Shown here: positions 30,781 through 39,248 of the stretch, piece by piece
Layout of the letters: every line of letters begins with the position of its first letter
Position numbering within the stretch: position 1 is the stretch's first letter
Assembly (NCBI RefSeq): GCF_000799715.1
Contig: NZ_JUHG01000011.1
Coordinates: forward strand, 1,488,001 to 1,552,000
Direction of reading: 5' to 3'
DNA from: Martinezella rhizogenes
GTDB lineage: Bacteria; Pseudomonadota; Alphaproteobacteria; Rhizobiales; Rhizobiaceae
DNA: 64,000 nucleotides
Notes under the pieces: model-generated
What the model was told of the DNA's origin: nothing
Database searches by the model: none
Seen by the model: the letters and a program-made list of their open reading frames with translations, nothing else
Program-made: the position numbers and the translations under genes

Positions 30781-31732
30781 CCGGGGTTTCCGGCACCGGC
30801 GTCAGCGCCGCCCCCTTGCCGAACCACTCGATGATGTTGTCCGCCACGAGATCGGCCATCGCATTACGCGTTGGCACCGAGGCTGATGCCACATGCGGCA
30901 GCAGCGAAACGTTCGGCAAGGAAAGATAGCCGGACGGAACATTCGGCTCGTCGTAGAAGACATCGAGGCCGGCTGCTCCGAGCGTGCCGTTTCCAAGGGC
31001 GGCGATCAGCGCGTCGTCATCCACCGACCAGCCGCGCCCGACATTGATGAACACACCCTGCGGCCCAAGCGCCGACAGGATTTCAGCGTCGATGACCTTA
31101 TGCGTCTCCGGCGTCTTCGGCACGATACTGATCAGCGTATCCACCGCCTCCGCCATCGCCTTCAGCGACGGATAATACTCATAGGCCAGCTCCTTGCGCG
31201 GCGTACGGGTATGATAACCGATCTTCACCTTGAACGGCTCCAGGCGCTTGGCGATCTCCTGACCGATACGTCCGAGGCCATAAATGCCGACGCGGCGCCC
31301 CTTCAATGAGAAAGGCGAAAGCGGGAAAGGCCCCTCGTTCGCCCAGCGTCCCTCCCGCAACCAGCTTTCCGCCTGCGGAAACAGGCGCAGCGTGTTCAAA
31401 AGCAGCGCAATCGCCGTATCGGCCACTTCGTCGTTCAGCACATCAGGCGTATTGGTAACGACGATACCCTTCGCGGCCGCATGATTGACATCGATACCGT
31501 CATAGCCGACACCGAAATTGGCGATGACCTCGATATTCGGAAAGGCGTCGATCCAGGCCGCGTTGAAACCACCGGCAACGGCAACACCGCGCACGCGCGC
31601 CGCGGTCCCGGCATCGACCTGGGGGGTCTCGCTGCGATCGGCGGCGATGACATCGAAATGGCCGCCAAGCCTTTCGAGGACACGCGGATGTATCTTCCCC
31701 GGAACGAGGATGGCGGTGCGGTTATCGGACAT
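30764..31732 (-). CDS. 2-hydroxyacid dehydrogenase (D-isomer-specific family)
   Basis: The 322-residue protein is an NAD(P)-dependent 2-hydroxyacid dehydrogenase, probably of the glyoxylate/hydroxypyruvate reductase type. The Rossmann motif is GIYGLGRIGQEIAKRL, the catalytic Arg lies in INVGRGWSVDDDAL, and the catalytic His is in LLPHVASA. The ATG at 31732 has an AAGAGGAAAG site upstream; an upstream in-frame ATG at 31882 would run into the LacI gene and is not used. It starts 31 bases after the LacI stop, so the two form an operon. Confidence 0.92.
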   Translation of the reverse strand: MSDNRTAILVPGKIHPRVLERLGGHFDVIAADRSETPQVDAGTAARVRGVAVAGGFNAAWIDAFPNIEVIANFGVGYDGIDVNHAAAKGIVVTNTPDVLNDEVADTAIALLLNTLRLFPQAESWLREGRWANEGPFPLSPFSLKGRRVGIYGLGRIGQEIAKRLEPFKVKIGYHTRTPRKELAYEYYPSLKAMAEAVDTLISIVPKTPETHKVIDAEILSALGPQGVFINVGRGWSVDDDALIAALGNGTLGAAGLDVFYDEPNVPSGYLSLPNVSLLPHVASASVPTRNAMADLVADNIIEWFGKGAALTPVPETPVKPKG

Positions 31733-31763
31733 GGATCTTTCCTCTTGAAGATGTCGTGCGGCG

Positions 31764-32786
31764 CTATTGGCGGGCCTGATAGGGAGATGTCGACTGGCGA
31801 ATGCGCATTTCCGGCTTGATAAGATGAATACCATCCGGCTCATGGCTGCCCGCCAGCCTATCCAAAAGTGCGCGTGCTGCAAGCCTTCCGACTTCCGCCT
31901 GGCCGTTCCACACCGTCGTCAGCGCTGGCGTCGCGATCGACGCCTCCTCAAGATCGTCATAGCCGGTGACCGAAATATCCTTACCCGGCACAAGGCCGGC
32001 GCGGGAAATGCCGTTCATCAGGCCTATCGCCACCAGATCGTTCCAGCAGACGGCCGCCGTCGGCTTCTGCGGCAATGACAGGAGATGCACCGCCGCCTCG
32101 AAACCACCCTGCTTGGAACGAGCACCGGGAATGCGCAGATCGGGATCGACCTCGATGCCCGCCTTGCGCAGGGCGTTGACATAACCTTGATAGCGATCAC
32201 GGCCGGTCGAGGTCTGGTCCGTGCCGCCGATCATCGCAATGGTGCGGTGGCCAAGGCTGATCAGGTGATTGGTGGCAAGCGAAATGCCGTAGCTGTCGTC
32301 GCCGCGAAAGGTCGGAAGATCCAGCCCCTCCATCGAACGGGCGACAAGGATGGCCGGCATGCCGTTCTCCTCCGCCAGATCGAAATCCTCCGGCGGTGTG
32401 CCGATCGCCGGCGACATGATGATGCCATCGCCGCCAAGCTGCAGCAGGGTTTCGACGAAGGTTCGCTGCTTCTCGACTGAATCGTAGTGGTTGGAGAGAA
32501 TGAAGGTGTGGCGGCTGCGATCGAGCTCGCTTTCGATCGCCTTGAGGATTTCGCCGTAGAACGGGTTCATGATGTCGTGGACAACGACGCCAATGATGCC
32601 GGATCGCGATGTCCTGAGGCTGGCCGCGCGGCGATTGTAGATATAACCCAGCGCCCGCGCCTGATCCTTGATCTTCTCACGCGTATTGACCGCCACCAGC
32701 GGACTGTCGCGTAAGGCCAGGGATACGGTTGCCGTTGAAATGCCCAGCGATTCCGCAATGGTAGACAATTTTATCTTTTGCGCCAT
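31764..32786 (-). CDS. LacI-family transcription regulator
   Basis: The 340-residue protein has an N-terminal LacI helix-turn-helix (IKLSTIAESLGISTATVSLALRDS) and a periplasmic-binding-like effector domain. It has a GGGGAGGGGAG site before the ATG. Downstream lies the 2-hydroxyacid dehydrogenase gene, suggesting that the effector may be a sugar or sugar-acid related to that enzyme. An A+T-rich palindromic stretch upstream (32855-32874) is a candidate autoregulatory operator. Confidence 0.92.
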   Translation of the reverse strand: MAQKIKLSTIAESLGISTATVSLALRDSPLVAVNTREKIKDQARALGYIYNRRAASLRTSRSGIIGVVVHDIMNPFYGEILKAIESELDRSRHTFILSNHYDSVEKQRTFVETLLQLGGDGIIMSPAIGTPPEDFDLAEENGMPAILVARSMEGLDLPTFRGDDSYGISLATNHLISLGHRTIAMIGGTDQTSTGRDRYQGYVNALRKAGIEVDPDLRIPGARSKQGGFEAAVHLLSLPQKPTAAVCWNDLVAIGLMNGISRAGLVPGKDISVTGYDDLEEASIATPALTTVWNGQAEVGRLAARALLDRLAGSHEPDGIHLIKPEMRIRQSTSPYQARQ

Positions 32787-32854
32787 GCGCTCCCCTCCCC
32801 GTGAAACGCAGCCGAATATGTATTCCGTCGTTTTACGATTCCGGAATTTAAAAA

Positions 32855-32874
32855 CTTTAATTAAAAGCTTTAAT
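32855..32874. promoter_or_regulatory. A+T-rich overlapping palindromes upstream of LacI
   Basis: CTTTAATTAAAAGCTTTAAT contains the perfect palindrome TTTAATTAAA and a second near-palindrome sharing the AAAAG/CTTTAAT part. It lies 69-88 bases upstream of the LacI start codon. It may be an autoregulatory operator; this is inference from position and symmetry only. Confidence 0.35.
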
Positions 32875-32905
32875 CGCGCCGTGCAACTCGAATCCTCGGG
32901 GATTC

Positions 32906-33418
32906 TTAAAATTCCCCATCATCCTCGTCATGGTCGCCGATATGAAGGTTGCCCTCGATCGCCTTCAGCAGGCGCACCAGAGAACGGACGTCCTTCTCCG
33001 AAAAACCGCGCGTGGCGAGTTCGTCGCAAGCAGCAGCCGAACTTTCGATCTCGCTGACGCTGTTGCGGCCTGCCTCGGTAAGATAGACCTTGGTCAACCG
33101 CGCATCCTCGGCGTCCGGCCGGCGCTCGAGGAAGCCCTGTGCTTCCATGCGGCCTATGGTGCGGGTCATGGTCGGCGCCTTGACGCCGAGCTTTTGCGCC
33201 AGCGTTCCCGCCGGCAGACCGTCGCTGGCCGCAAGCGCCAGGATGACACCATCCTGGCCCGCATAGAGGCCGCTAGCCGTCAGGTTGCGCGTCAGAACCG
33301 TGCGCATCGACCGTGCCGCCTGCGTCAACGCCGGCGACAGATCGGCGAGCGTGTACTCGCCGTGGTCCTTCTTTTTACCCGACTTACTTTTCTTGCCGTC
33401 TTTGTTCTTCTTACCCAT
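32906..33418 (-). CDS. MarR-family regulator with lysine-rich N terminus
   Basis: The 170-residue product has an unusual lysine-rich N terminus (MGKKNKDGKKSKSGKKKD), then a MarR winged helix (APTMTRTIGRMEAQGFLERRPDAEDARLTKVYLTE, about residues 80-115). It ends in an acidic tail (GDHDEDDGEF). The basic N-terminal stretch could add non-specific DNA contact. It is divergent from the creatininase-family gene, which it may control. Regulators of this family usually respond to phenolic or oxidant ligands, but nothing here shows which. Confidence 0.88.
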   Translation of the reverse strand: MGKKNKDGKKSKSGKKKDHGEYTLADLSPALTQAARSMRTVLTRNLTASGLYAGQDGVILALAASDGLPAGTLAQKLGVKAPTMTRTIGRMEAQGFLERRPDAEDARLTKVYLTEAGRNSVSEIESSAAACDELATRGFSEKDVRSLVRLLKAIEGNLHIGDHDEDDGEF

Positions 33419-33456
33419 CGTGATTCCGTTGCTCTTTCCGCCACTGCATCATCACG

Positions 33457-33485
33457 TTATGACATTGCCTAGCTTATTGACATAA
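33457..33485. promoter_or_regulatory. Inverted repeat in MarR/creatininase gap
   Basis: The arms TTATGACATTG and TATTGACATAA match at 8 of 11 positions when folded, with 7 bases between them. The site lies 20 bases before the creatininase start and 38 bases from the MarR start. Such a position fits a MarR operator acting on both genes. The call is by symmetry only. Confidence 0.4.
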
Positions 33486-33504
33486 ACAAGGGGCACACCC
33501 GCAG

Positions 33505-34296
33505 ATGGCACAGCCTTTGCCACGTTTCGATGACAATGATAGGACGCTGGCGCCTGCGGAGAGAGCAAACTGGATCGCCGTGCTGCCACTTGGCGCCCAT
33601 GAGCAACACGGTCCCCACCTGCCGTTCGACACCGATACGCTGATCGCCGAAGGTATCGTTTCGCGTTTGAGGGCCGCCCTACCGGCGGATTTACCCGTCA
33701 CTTTCCTCCCCGTGGAGCCAGTCGGCTACTCCATCGAGCACATGGATGTCGCCGGCACCAGAACACTCGGCTTCTATGAGACCGTCAGCCGCTGGCTCGG
33801 TATGGCCGAAAACATGCACCGTCTCGGCATCCGCAAATTCGTCATGCTGAACGCCCATGGCGGCAACTCGCCCCTGATGACCATCGTCGCGACCGAGGCG
33901 CGCGTCCGCTTCAACATGTTGGCGGTGGCGACCAGCTGGACGCGCTTCGGCGTACCGGACGGCCTGATCGCGCCGGAAGCCAAGGCCATCGACATCCACG
34001 GCGGTGACATCGAGACATCGGTGATGCTGGCGCTGCATCCGGGAGAAGTCGACATGACCAAGGCTGCGAATTTCCCCTCCCGCCAGTCCGACTACACGCA
34101 CCGCTTCAAGCACTTGCGAGCCTATGGGCCGCATGCGTTCGGCTGGAAAATGTCGGATCTAAGCGCTAAAGGCGTTGCGGGAAACGCAGGCATCGCTACG
34201 GCGGAAAAGGGCGAGCGGCTGATCGCCCATGCTGTGCGAGGGCTGGTGGAGCTTTTGCAAGATGTCGATGCGTTTGATGTGACAACGCTGAGGTAA
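33505..34296 (+). CDS. Creatininase-family amidohydrolase
   Basis: The 263-residue protein belongs to the creatininase/creatinine amidohydrolase family, whose members cleave amide bonds with two metal ions. The ligand-bearing motif LPLGAHEQHGPHLPFDTDT (about residues 28-45), LNAHGGNSP and the DIHGGDIETS block with its Glu are all present. The family includes enzymes of several unrelated pathways, so the substrate cannot be named. It is divergent from a MarR regulator. Confidence 0.85.
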   Translation: MAQPLPRFDDNDRTLAPAERANWIAVLPLGAHEQHGPHLPFDTDTLIAEGIVSRLRAALPADLPVTFLPVEPVGYSIEHMDVAGTRTLGFYETVSRWLGMAENMHRLGIRKFVMLNAHGGNSPLMTIVATEARVRFNMLAVATSWTRFGVPDGLIAPEAKAIDIHGGDIETSVMLALHPGEVDMTKAANFPSRQSDYTHRFKHLRAYGPHAFGWKMSDLSAKGVAGNAGIATAEKGERLIAHAVRGLVELLQDVDAFDVTTLR

Positions 34297-34326
34297 AGCC
34301 CGATCGATCCGCAGGTCTCAAACCTA

Positions 34327-34343
34327 ATGTGATCTTATAACAT
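34327..34343 (+). promoter_or_regulatory. Candidate Zur box upstream of COG0523 GTPase operon
   Basis: ATGTGAT-CTT-ATAACAT is a 7-3-7 palindrome with one mismatch in the arms. It matches the known Zur-box form ATGTTAT-ANT-ATAACAT in 13 of 14 arm bases. It lies 92 bases before the GTPase start. COG0523 GTPases often sit behind Zur boxes in bacteria, which supports the call. Confidence 0.7.
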
Positions 34344-34435
34344 ACAAAAGCCTTTGAACTGACGCCTTCAACTCCTTATATGGAACCCGATCATTTTCCG
34401 CCCCCTTGGGGGAAATCCCATATTTCGAGGCTCCC

Positions 34436-35536
34436 ATGACCGAAACAGCCACGCAAAAGCCCATTCCCGTCACCGTTCTCACCGGTTATCTCGGTGCCGG
34501 CAAGACGACGCTGCTGAACCGCATTCTTACCGAAAACCACGGCAAGAAATACGCCGTCATCGTCAATGAGTTCGGCGAGATCGGCATCGACAACGACCTG
34601 ATCGTCGAGTCGGACGAAGAAATCTACGAGATGAACAATGGCTGCGTCTGCTGCACCGTGCGCGGCGACCTGATCCGCGTCGTCGAGGGACTGATGCGCC
34701 GCCCCGGCCGTTTCGACGGCATCATCATCGAGACCACCGGCCTTGCCGATCCGGTTCCCGTCGCCCAGACCTTCTTCATGGATGACGACGTCCGCGCCAA
34801 GACCGAGCTCGATGCCGTCGTCGCGCTCGTCGATGCCAAGCACCTGCCGCTCCGTCTGAAGGACAGCCGCGAGGCCGAGGACCAGATCGCCTTTGCCGAC
34901 GTCGTCGTCATCAACAAGTCCGATCTGGTGTCTTCGGAAGAACTGGCGCAGATCGAGGACATCGTTCGCGCCATCAACCCGGCTGCTCGCGTCTACAAGA
35001 CCACCCGCTCCGGCGTCGATCTCGCCCGCGTCCTGAACCAGGGTGCCTTCAACCTCGAGCGCGCGCTGGAAAACGATCCGCACTTCCTCGATCAAAGCCA
35101 TGACGATCATGTCTGCGGCCCGGATTGCGATCATGACCATCACGACCATGATCACCATCATCATGGGCACGATCACGACCATCATCACCATGATCACGAT
35201 CATGGCCATCATCACGCCCCATCGCCGATCCATGACGTGACGGTGCAGTCGGTCTCGCTGCGCGGCGGCGAGATGAACCCGGATCGCTTCTTCCCGTGGA
35301 TCCAGAAGGTCACCCAGACCGACGGCCCGAAGATTCTCCGCCTGAAGGGCATCATCGCCTTCAAGGGCGACGCCGAGCGCTATGTCGTCCAGGGCGTGCA
35401 CATGATCATAGAAGGTGACCACCAGCGCCCCTGGAAAGACGGCGAAAAGCATGAGAGCCGTCTGGTCTTCATCGGCCGCGAGCTCGACCGCGAAAAGCTG
35501 GAAAACAGCTTCAAGGCCTGCGAGGCGGCTGCCTGA
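34436..35536 (+). CDS. COG0523 (CobW/ZNG-type) G3E GTPase with His-rich loop
   Basis: The 366-residue protein has the P-loop GYLGAGKTT (residues 17-25), the metal site CVCC (Cys70, Cys72, Cys73 in NGCVCC), a NKSD specificity motif (160-163), and a C-terminal CobW_C domain. Residues about 221-261 form a run of His and Asp (with VCGPDCDH at its start) that should bind zinc. The predicted Zur box upstream suggests that the gene is induced by zinc shortage and that the protein acts as a zinc chaperone or allocator, as shown for ZNG1-type relatives. No cobalamin genes are adjacent, so a cobW name is not justified. A start at 34406 (TTG) is unlikely. Confidence 0.92.
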   Translation: MTETATQKPIPVTVLTGYLGAGKTTLLNRILTENHGKKYAVIVNEFGEIGIDNDLIVESDEEIYEMNNGCVCCTVRGDLIRVVEGLMRRPGRFDGIIIETTGLADPVPVAQTFFMDDDVRAKTELDAVVALVDAKHLPLRLKDSREAEDQIAFADVVVINKSDLVSSEELAQIEDIVRAINPAARVYKTTRSGVDLARVLNQGAFNLERALENDPHFLDQSHDDHVCGPDCDHDHHDHDHHHHGHDHDHHHHDHDHGHHHAPSPIHDVTVQSVSLRGGEMNPDRFFPWIQKVTQTDGPKILRLKGIIAFKGDAERYVVQGVHMIIEGDHQRPWKDGEKHESRLVFIGRELDREKLENSFKACEAAA

Positions 35537-36525
35537 TGCCGACTGTCGCTCCGCTTGATATCGACGGCCATGTTCTGGCCGTCGAATTTTTAGGGGATAC
35601 CCCCATCTTCGCCAGCGCCGCCGGCACGATCCATCGGCTGGAAGGCGGGGAAAAGGTGAGCGAAGCCCACCAGGGCATGCTCACCTGTATCCGCGATCCC
35701 CATAGCGACAGCCTCATTTCCGGTGGCGAAGACGGCAAGGTCCTGCGGATCGCAGCCGATGGCGCTGTGACAGTGCTTGCCGAAGCGCCGCGCAAATGGA
35801 TCACCCAGCTTGCCGCCGGCCCGCAAGGCGCGGTCGCCTATGCCTATGGAAAAAGCAGCTTCGTGCGGCTTGCCGATGGCTCGACCAAGGAATTCACCGA
35901 GGATCGCACCGTCGAGGGCCTCGCCTTCGCGCCCAAGGGCCTGCGCATCGCCGCCGCCCGCTATAATGGCGTCTCGCTGCATTGGGTCGGCATGAGCGCG
36001 CAACCGGTCAATCTGGAATGGAAGGGCGCCCATACCGGCGTCACCTTCTCGCCGGACGGCCAGTTCGTCGTCACTACCATGCAGGAAAACGCCCTGCACG
36101 GCTGGAAGCTGGACAGCAAGCCGGGTGGCGAAGCCCGGCATATGCGCATGACCGGCTATCCCGCCAAGGTGAAGTCGCTCTCCTGGTCCGCCAAGGGCAA
36201 GTGGCTCGCCTCGTCCGGCGCCCCGGCGGCGATCGTCTGGCCCTTCCAGAGCAAGGACGGCCCGATGGGCAAGGCGCCGCAGGAACTCGGCACCCGCGCC
36301 AACATCATGGCGACCTGTGTCAAGTTCCACCCGGTGGAAGACATACTGGCGATCGGCTTCATTGACGGCATGATCCTGGCGGTGCGCATCGGCGATGCCA
36401 AGGAGGCGCTCTTGCGCCGTCCGGGCAAAGGTGCGATCACCTCGATGAGCTGGAGCAAATCCGGCAAGCTGCTCGCCTTTGCCTCCGAGGCCGGCGATTG
36501 CGGCGTTGTTGATATTTCCGCCTGA
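35536..36525 (+). CDS. WD40-repeat protein coupled to COG0523 GTPase
   Basis: The 329-residue protein consists of about seven degenerate WD40-type beta-propeller blades (such as GVTFSPDGQFVVTTMQENALHGWKL and SLSWSAKGKWLASSG). It has no signal peptide, so it is probably cytoplasmic. Its ATG shares a base with the GTPase stop (TGATG), which implies coupled translation and possibly a shared complex. WD40 propellers serve as docking platforms. Its partner is probably the GTPase or a zinc-requiring client protein, but this is inference. Confidence 0.85.
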   Translation: MPTVAPLDIDGHVLAVEFLGDTPIFASAAGTIHRLEGGEKVSEAHQGMLTCIRDPHSDSLISGGEDGKVLRIAADGAVTVLAEAPRKWITQLAAGPQGAVAYAYGKSSFVRLADGSTKEFTEDRTVEGLAFAPKGLRIAAARYNGVSLHWVGMSAQPVNLEWKGAHTGVTFSPDGQFVVTTMQENALHGWKLDSKPGGEARHMRMTGYPAKVKSLSWSAKGKWLASSGAPAAIVWPFQSKDGPMGKAPQELGTRANIMATCVKFHPVEDILAIGFIDGMILAVRIGDAKEALLRRPGKGAITSMSWSKSGKLLAFASEAGDCGVVDISA

Positions 36526-36541
36526 CGAGAAAGACACGACC

Positions 36542-37357
36542 ATGTCCCAGACAGGTACGGCAATTGCCGGACATTCCACTGCCACACCCGGCAGCGTCTG
36601 GGACGTGATCCGCCATGAGGCCATCGACCTAGCCGGCCGCGAACCAACGCTGAAGCCGCTGCTTGCAACGCAGATCATCGCGACGCAATCGGATGCCGAA
36701 AGCCTCGCCAATGTTCTGGTCGCCCGGCTCTCCACTACCGGGATAGAAACCCGCGACCTCTTCGCCCTCTTCCAGGATGTGCTGAAGCGCCACCCCGGTA
36801 TCCTGCCGGCGACGGAGGCCGATCTTGTCGCCGTACGGACCCGCGATCCCGCCTGCACCACCTATCTGCATGCGCTGCTCAATCTCAAGGGCTTCCACGC
36901 CCTGCAGACCCATCGCATCGCCCATGCGCTTTGGATGGAGGGCCGGCCGGAGATCGCCAGCTGGCTGTCCAACCTCGCCTCGCTCGTCTTCGGCCCGGAT
37001 ATCCATCCGGCGGCTCAGATCGGCTCGTCCATCATGCTCGATCACGGCTCCGGCATCGTTATCGGCGAAACCGCCGTCATCGAGGATGAAGTCTCGATCC
37101 TGCAGAACGTCACCCTCGGCGGCACAGGCAAGGAAACCGGCGACCGGCATCCGAAGATCCGCCATGGCGTGATGATCGGCGCCGGCGCGAAGATCCTCGG
37201 CAATATCGAAGTCGGCGCCTTCAGCAAGGTGGCGGCGGGCAGCGTCGTCGTCAAGGCTGTGCCACCCCACTGCACCGTCGCTGGTGTCCCGGCCGTGGTC
37301 GTCCGCATCCATCCCGCCGACGAGATCCCGGCGGAAACGATGGATCAGAATATCTAG
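36542..37357 (+). CDS. cysE: Serine O-acetyltransferase
   Basis: CysE makes O-acetylserine, the precursor of cysteine. The ATG at 36542 lies 16 bases after the WD40 gene, giving 271 residues. The N-terminal helical part contains DPACTTYLHALLNLKGFHALQTHR, and the C-terminal left-handed beta helix holds DIHPAAQIGSSIMLDHGSGIVIGE with the catalytic His-Asp pair. Because it follows a Zur-box operon, it may be co-induced by zinc starvation. It could also have its own promoter. Whether it is the only cysE in the genome cannot be seen here. Confidence 0.95.
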   Translation: MSQTGTAIAGHSTATPGSVWDVIRHEAIDLAGREPTLKPLLATQIIATQSDAESLANVLVARLSTTGIETRDLFALFQDVLKRHPGILPATEADLVAVRTRDPACTTYLHALLNLKGFHALQTHRIAHALWMEGRPEIASWLSNLASLVFGPDIHPAAQIGSSIMLDHGSGIVIGETAVIEDEVSILQNVTLGGTGKETGDRHPKIRHGVMIGAGAKILGNIEVGAFSKVAAGSVVVKAVPPHCTVAGVPAVVVRIHPADEIPAETMDQNI

Positions 37358-37494
37358 CGGACAGATGCCCCGTGACATAAGGTAGCATCATCGTGCCCCC
37401 ATGCTTCACCGGCGCATGATGTCCTCTTTCATTCCAGCAAAATCAATCGCTTGGCTATACCCTCCGTAGCCGCGACGGCCTCTCCGATGACGCA

Positions 37495-37512
37495 CCGTCA
37501 CGGAACTGTCAT
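37495..37512 (+). promoter_or_regulatory. Candidate Pho box upstream of phospholipase C gene
   Basis: CCGTCAC-GGAA-CTGTCAT fits the PhoB direct-repeat pattern CTGTCAY-N4-CTGTCAY: the second repeat is perfect and the first has one change. It lies 88 bases before the ATG of the phosphoesterase gene. No clear -10 box was assigned, but GATAGC lies 8 bases after the box. This indicates control by phosphate limitation. Confidence 0.65.
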
Positions 37513-37599
37513 GTACGCTTGATAGCCCGGCATGGCTCCCTCTGCCCCGGCGCGGCGCAACCAAGCGCCAGGGCAATACCCCCTCGAGAGGATATCACC

Positions 37600-39228
37600 A
37601 TGACCCGTCTTTCGCGTCGCGCCGCCCTTGCAGCCGGCAGCGCGCTTGCCCTTGTTTCGCTCTGTTCCACCGCCGGCGCCGCTGACACGGCGGCGTCGAC
37701 GAATACCGCCACCCCGATCAAGCACCTAGTCGTCATCTTCCAGGAAAATGTCTCCTTCGACCATTACTTCGCGACCTACCCCAAGGCCGCAAACGTCGCC
37801 GGCGAACCGGAATTCAAGGCGGCCGACAACACGCCGACCGACATCAACACGCTCGCCAATGCCGGTCTTATCGACAACAACCCGAACAAGACCAATGCGG
37901 CCAACGGCGCCGATGCCGCGGCCCCCTTCCGCCTCGACCGCACCCAGGCGGCCACGCAGTCGCAGAACCACGGCTACACCGCCGAGCAGGCGGCCTACAA
38001 CAATTTCGCCATGGACCTTTTCCCCGCCAACACCGGCAAGGCTACCAAGGGTGCGGCCGGCGCATTCGGCACCAAGGGCCAGGTCATGGGCTATTATGAC
38101 GGCAACACCGTCACCGCCATGTGGAATTACGCCCAGCATTATGCGCTGAGCGACAATTCCTTCTCCACCAATTTCGGCCCTTCGACCCCCGGCGCGCTGA
38201 ACCTGATCTCCGGCCAGACCAACGGCGTCATCCTGCCGCCCGGCTACACGCTGGAAAAGGACGGCACCTATTCCAAGGGCCGCATCGTGCCCGACAGCAA
38301 TGGCGGCTGGACGGCCATCAGCGACTTCGACCCGACCGGCGACGTCTGTTCCGTCGGCCAGACCGCGCTGATGTACGGCAAGAATATCGGCGACATGCTG
38401 AACGCGCGCGACATCACCTGGGGCTTCTTCGAAGGCGGCTTCGATCTCACCCAGACCAATGCCGACGGCACGACGAACTGCAAGCGCGCCACGACCTCGA
38501 CCGTCACGCAGGTCAATAGCACCGACTACATCCCGCATCACCAGCCGTTCCAGTATTATGCCTCGACGGCCAATCCGACGCATGCGCGCCCGTCCTCGGT
38601 CGCAGCGATCGGCACCACCGACGCTGCCAATCACCAGTATGACGTAACCGACTTCTACGCCGCGCTGAAGAACGGCAGCATGCCGACCGTCAGCTTCCTG
38701 AAGGCGCCTGCCTATCAAGACGGCCATGCCGGCTATTCCGATCCGCTTGACGAGCAGGAGTTCGTGACGCAAGTCGTCAACACCGTGCAGAATTCGCCGG
38801 ACTGGAAAGATACGGCCATCATCGTCCTCTATGACGATTCCGACGGCTGGTATGATCACGCTCATGCGGTCGTCAATCCGTCGAAGCTCGGCGTCAAGGG
38901 CTATGACGTGCTCAGCGGCGATAGTTGCTCGACCGGTACGCCGCTGCCGGGCCTTAATGGCCAACCCGCCCAGGGTCGTTGCGGCTATGGCACGCGCCAG
39001 CCGCTGCTGGTCATCTCGCCCTATGCCAAGTCCAACTTCGTCGACCACACGCTGACCGACCAGACCTCCGTTATGCGCTTCATCGAGGACAACTGGATGG
39101 GCGGCGCGCGCCTCGGCGCCGGCTCGTTCGATGCCCTTTCCGGCTCGCTGAACGCCATGTTCGACTGGTCGAAGAGCGATACGCCGAAGCTGATCCTCGA
39201 CCCGAAGACCGGCAACAGCGCATCCTAA
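37600..39228 (+). CDS. Secreted phosphoesterase, phospholipase C / acid phosphatase family
   Basis: The 542-residue protein belongs to the phosphoesterase family that includes bacterial phospholipase C and AcpA acid phosphatases. The N terminus has a Tat-like signal (SRRAALAAG...LCSTAGAA). The active-site nucleophile region is FQENVSFDHYFATYP (Glu49, Asn50, Ser52), and further metal ligands lie in LYDDSDGWYDHAH. The Pho-box candidate upstream suggests release of phosphate from organic esters or phospholipids outside the cytoplasm during phosphate starvation. It is followed 20 bases later by a di-haem peroxidase gene. Confidence 0.92.
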   Translation: MTRLSRRAALAAGSALALVSLCSTAGAADTAASTNTATPIKHLVVIFQENVSFDHYFATYPKAANVAGEPEFKAADNTPTDINTLANAGLIDNNPNKTNAANGADAAAPFRLDRTQAATQSQNHGYTAEQAAYNNFAMDLFPANTGKATKGAAGAFGTKGQVMGYYDGNTVTAMWNYAQHYALSDNSFSTNFGPSTPGALNLISGQTNGVILPPGYTLEKDGTYSKGRIVPDSNGGWTAISDFDPTGDVCSVGQTALMYGKNIGDMLNARDITWGFFEGGFDLTQTNADGTTNCKRATTSTVTQVNSTDYIPHHQPFQYYASTANPTHARPSSVAAIGTTDAANHQYDVTDFYAALKNGSMPTVSFLKAPAYQDGHAGYSDPLDEQEFVTQVVNTVQNSPDWKDTAIIVLYDDSDGWYDHAHAVVNPSKLGVKGYDVLSGDSCSTGTPLPGLNGQPAQGRCGYGTRQPLLVISPYAKSNFVDHTLTDQTSVMRFIEDNWMGGARLGAGSFDALSGSLNAMFDWSKSDTPKLILDPKTGNSAS

Positions 39229-39248
39229 GCGAGAGAAGGGAGACGGCG

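Noticed and set aside
34406-34435. Upstream TTG start of the GTPase gene
   Set aside because: The ATG at 34436 fits the family N terminus and has GAGG at a usable distance.
35100-35220. Short tandem repeats resembling a CRISPR or VNTR array
   Set aside because: The repeats are in-frame His/Asp codons of the GTPase gene with no spacers of constant length.
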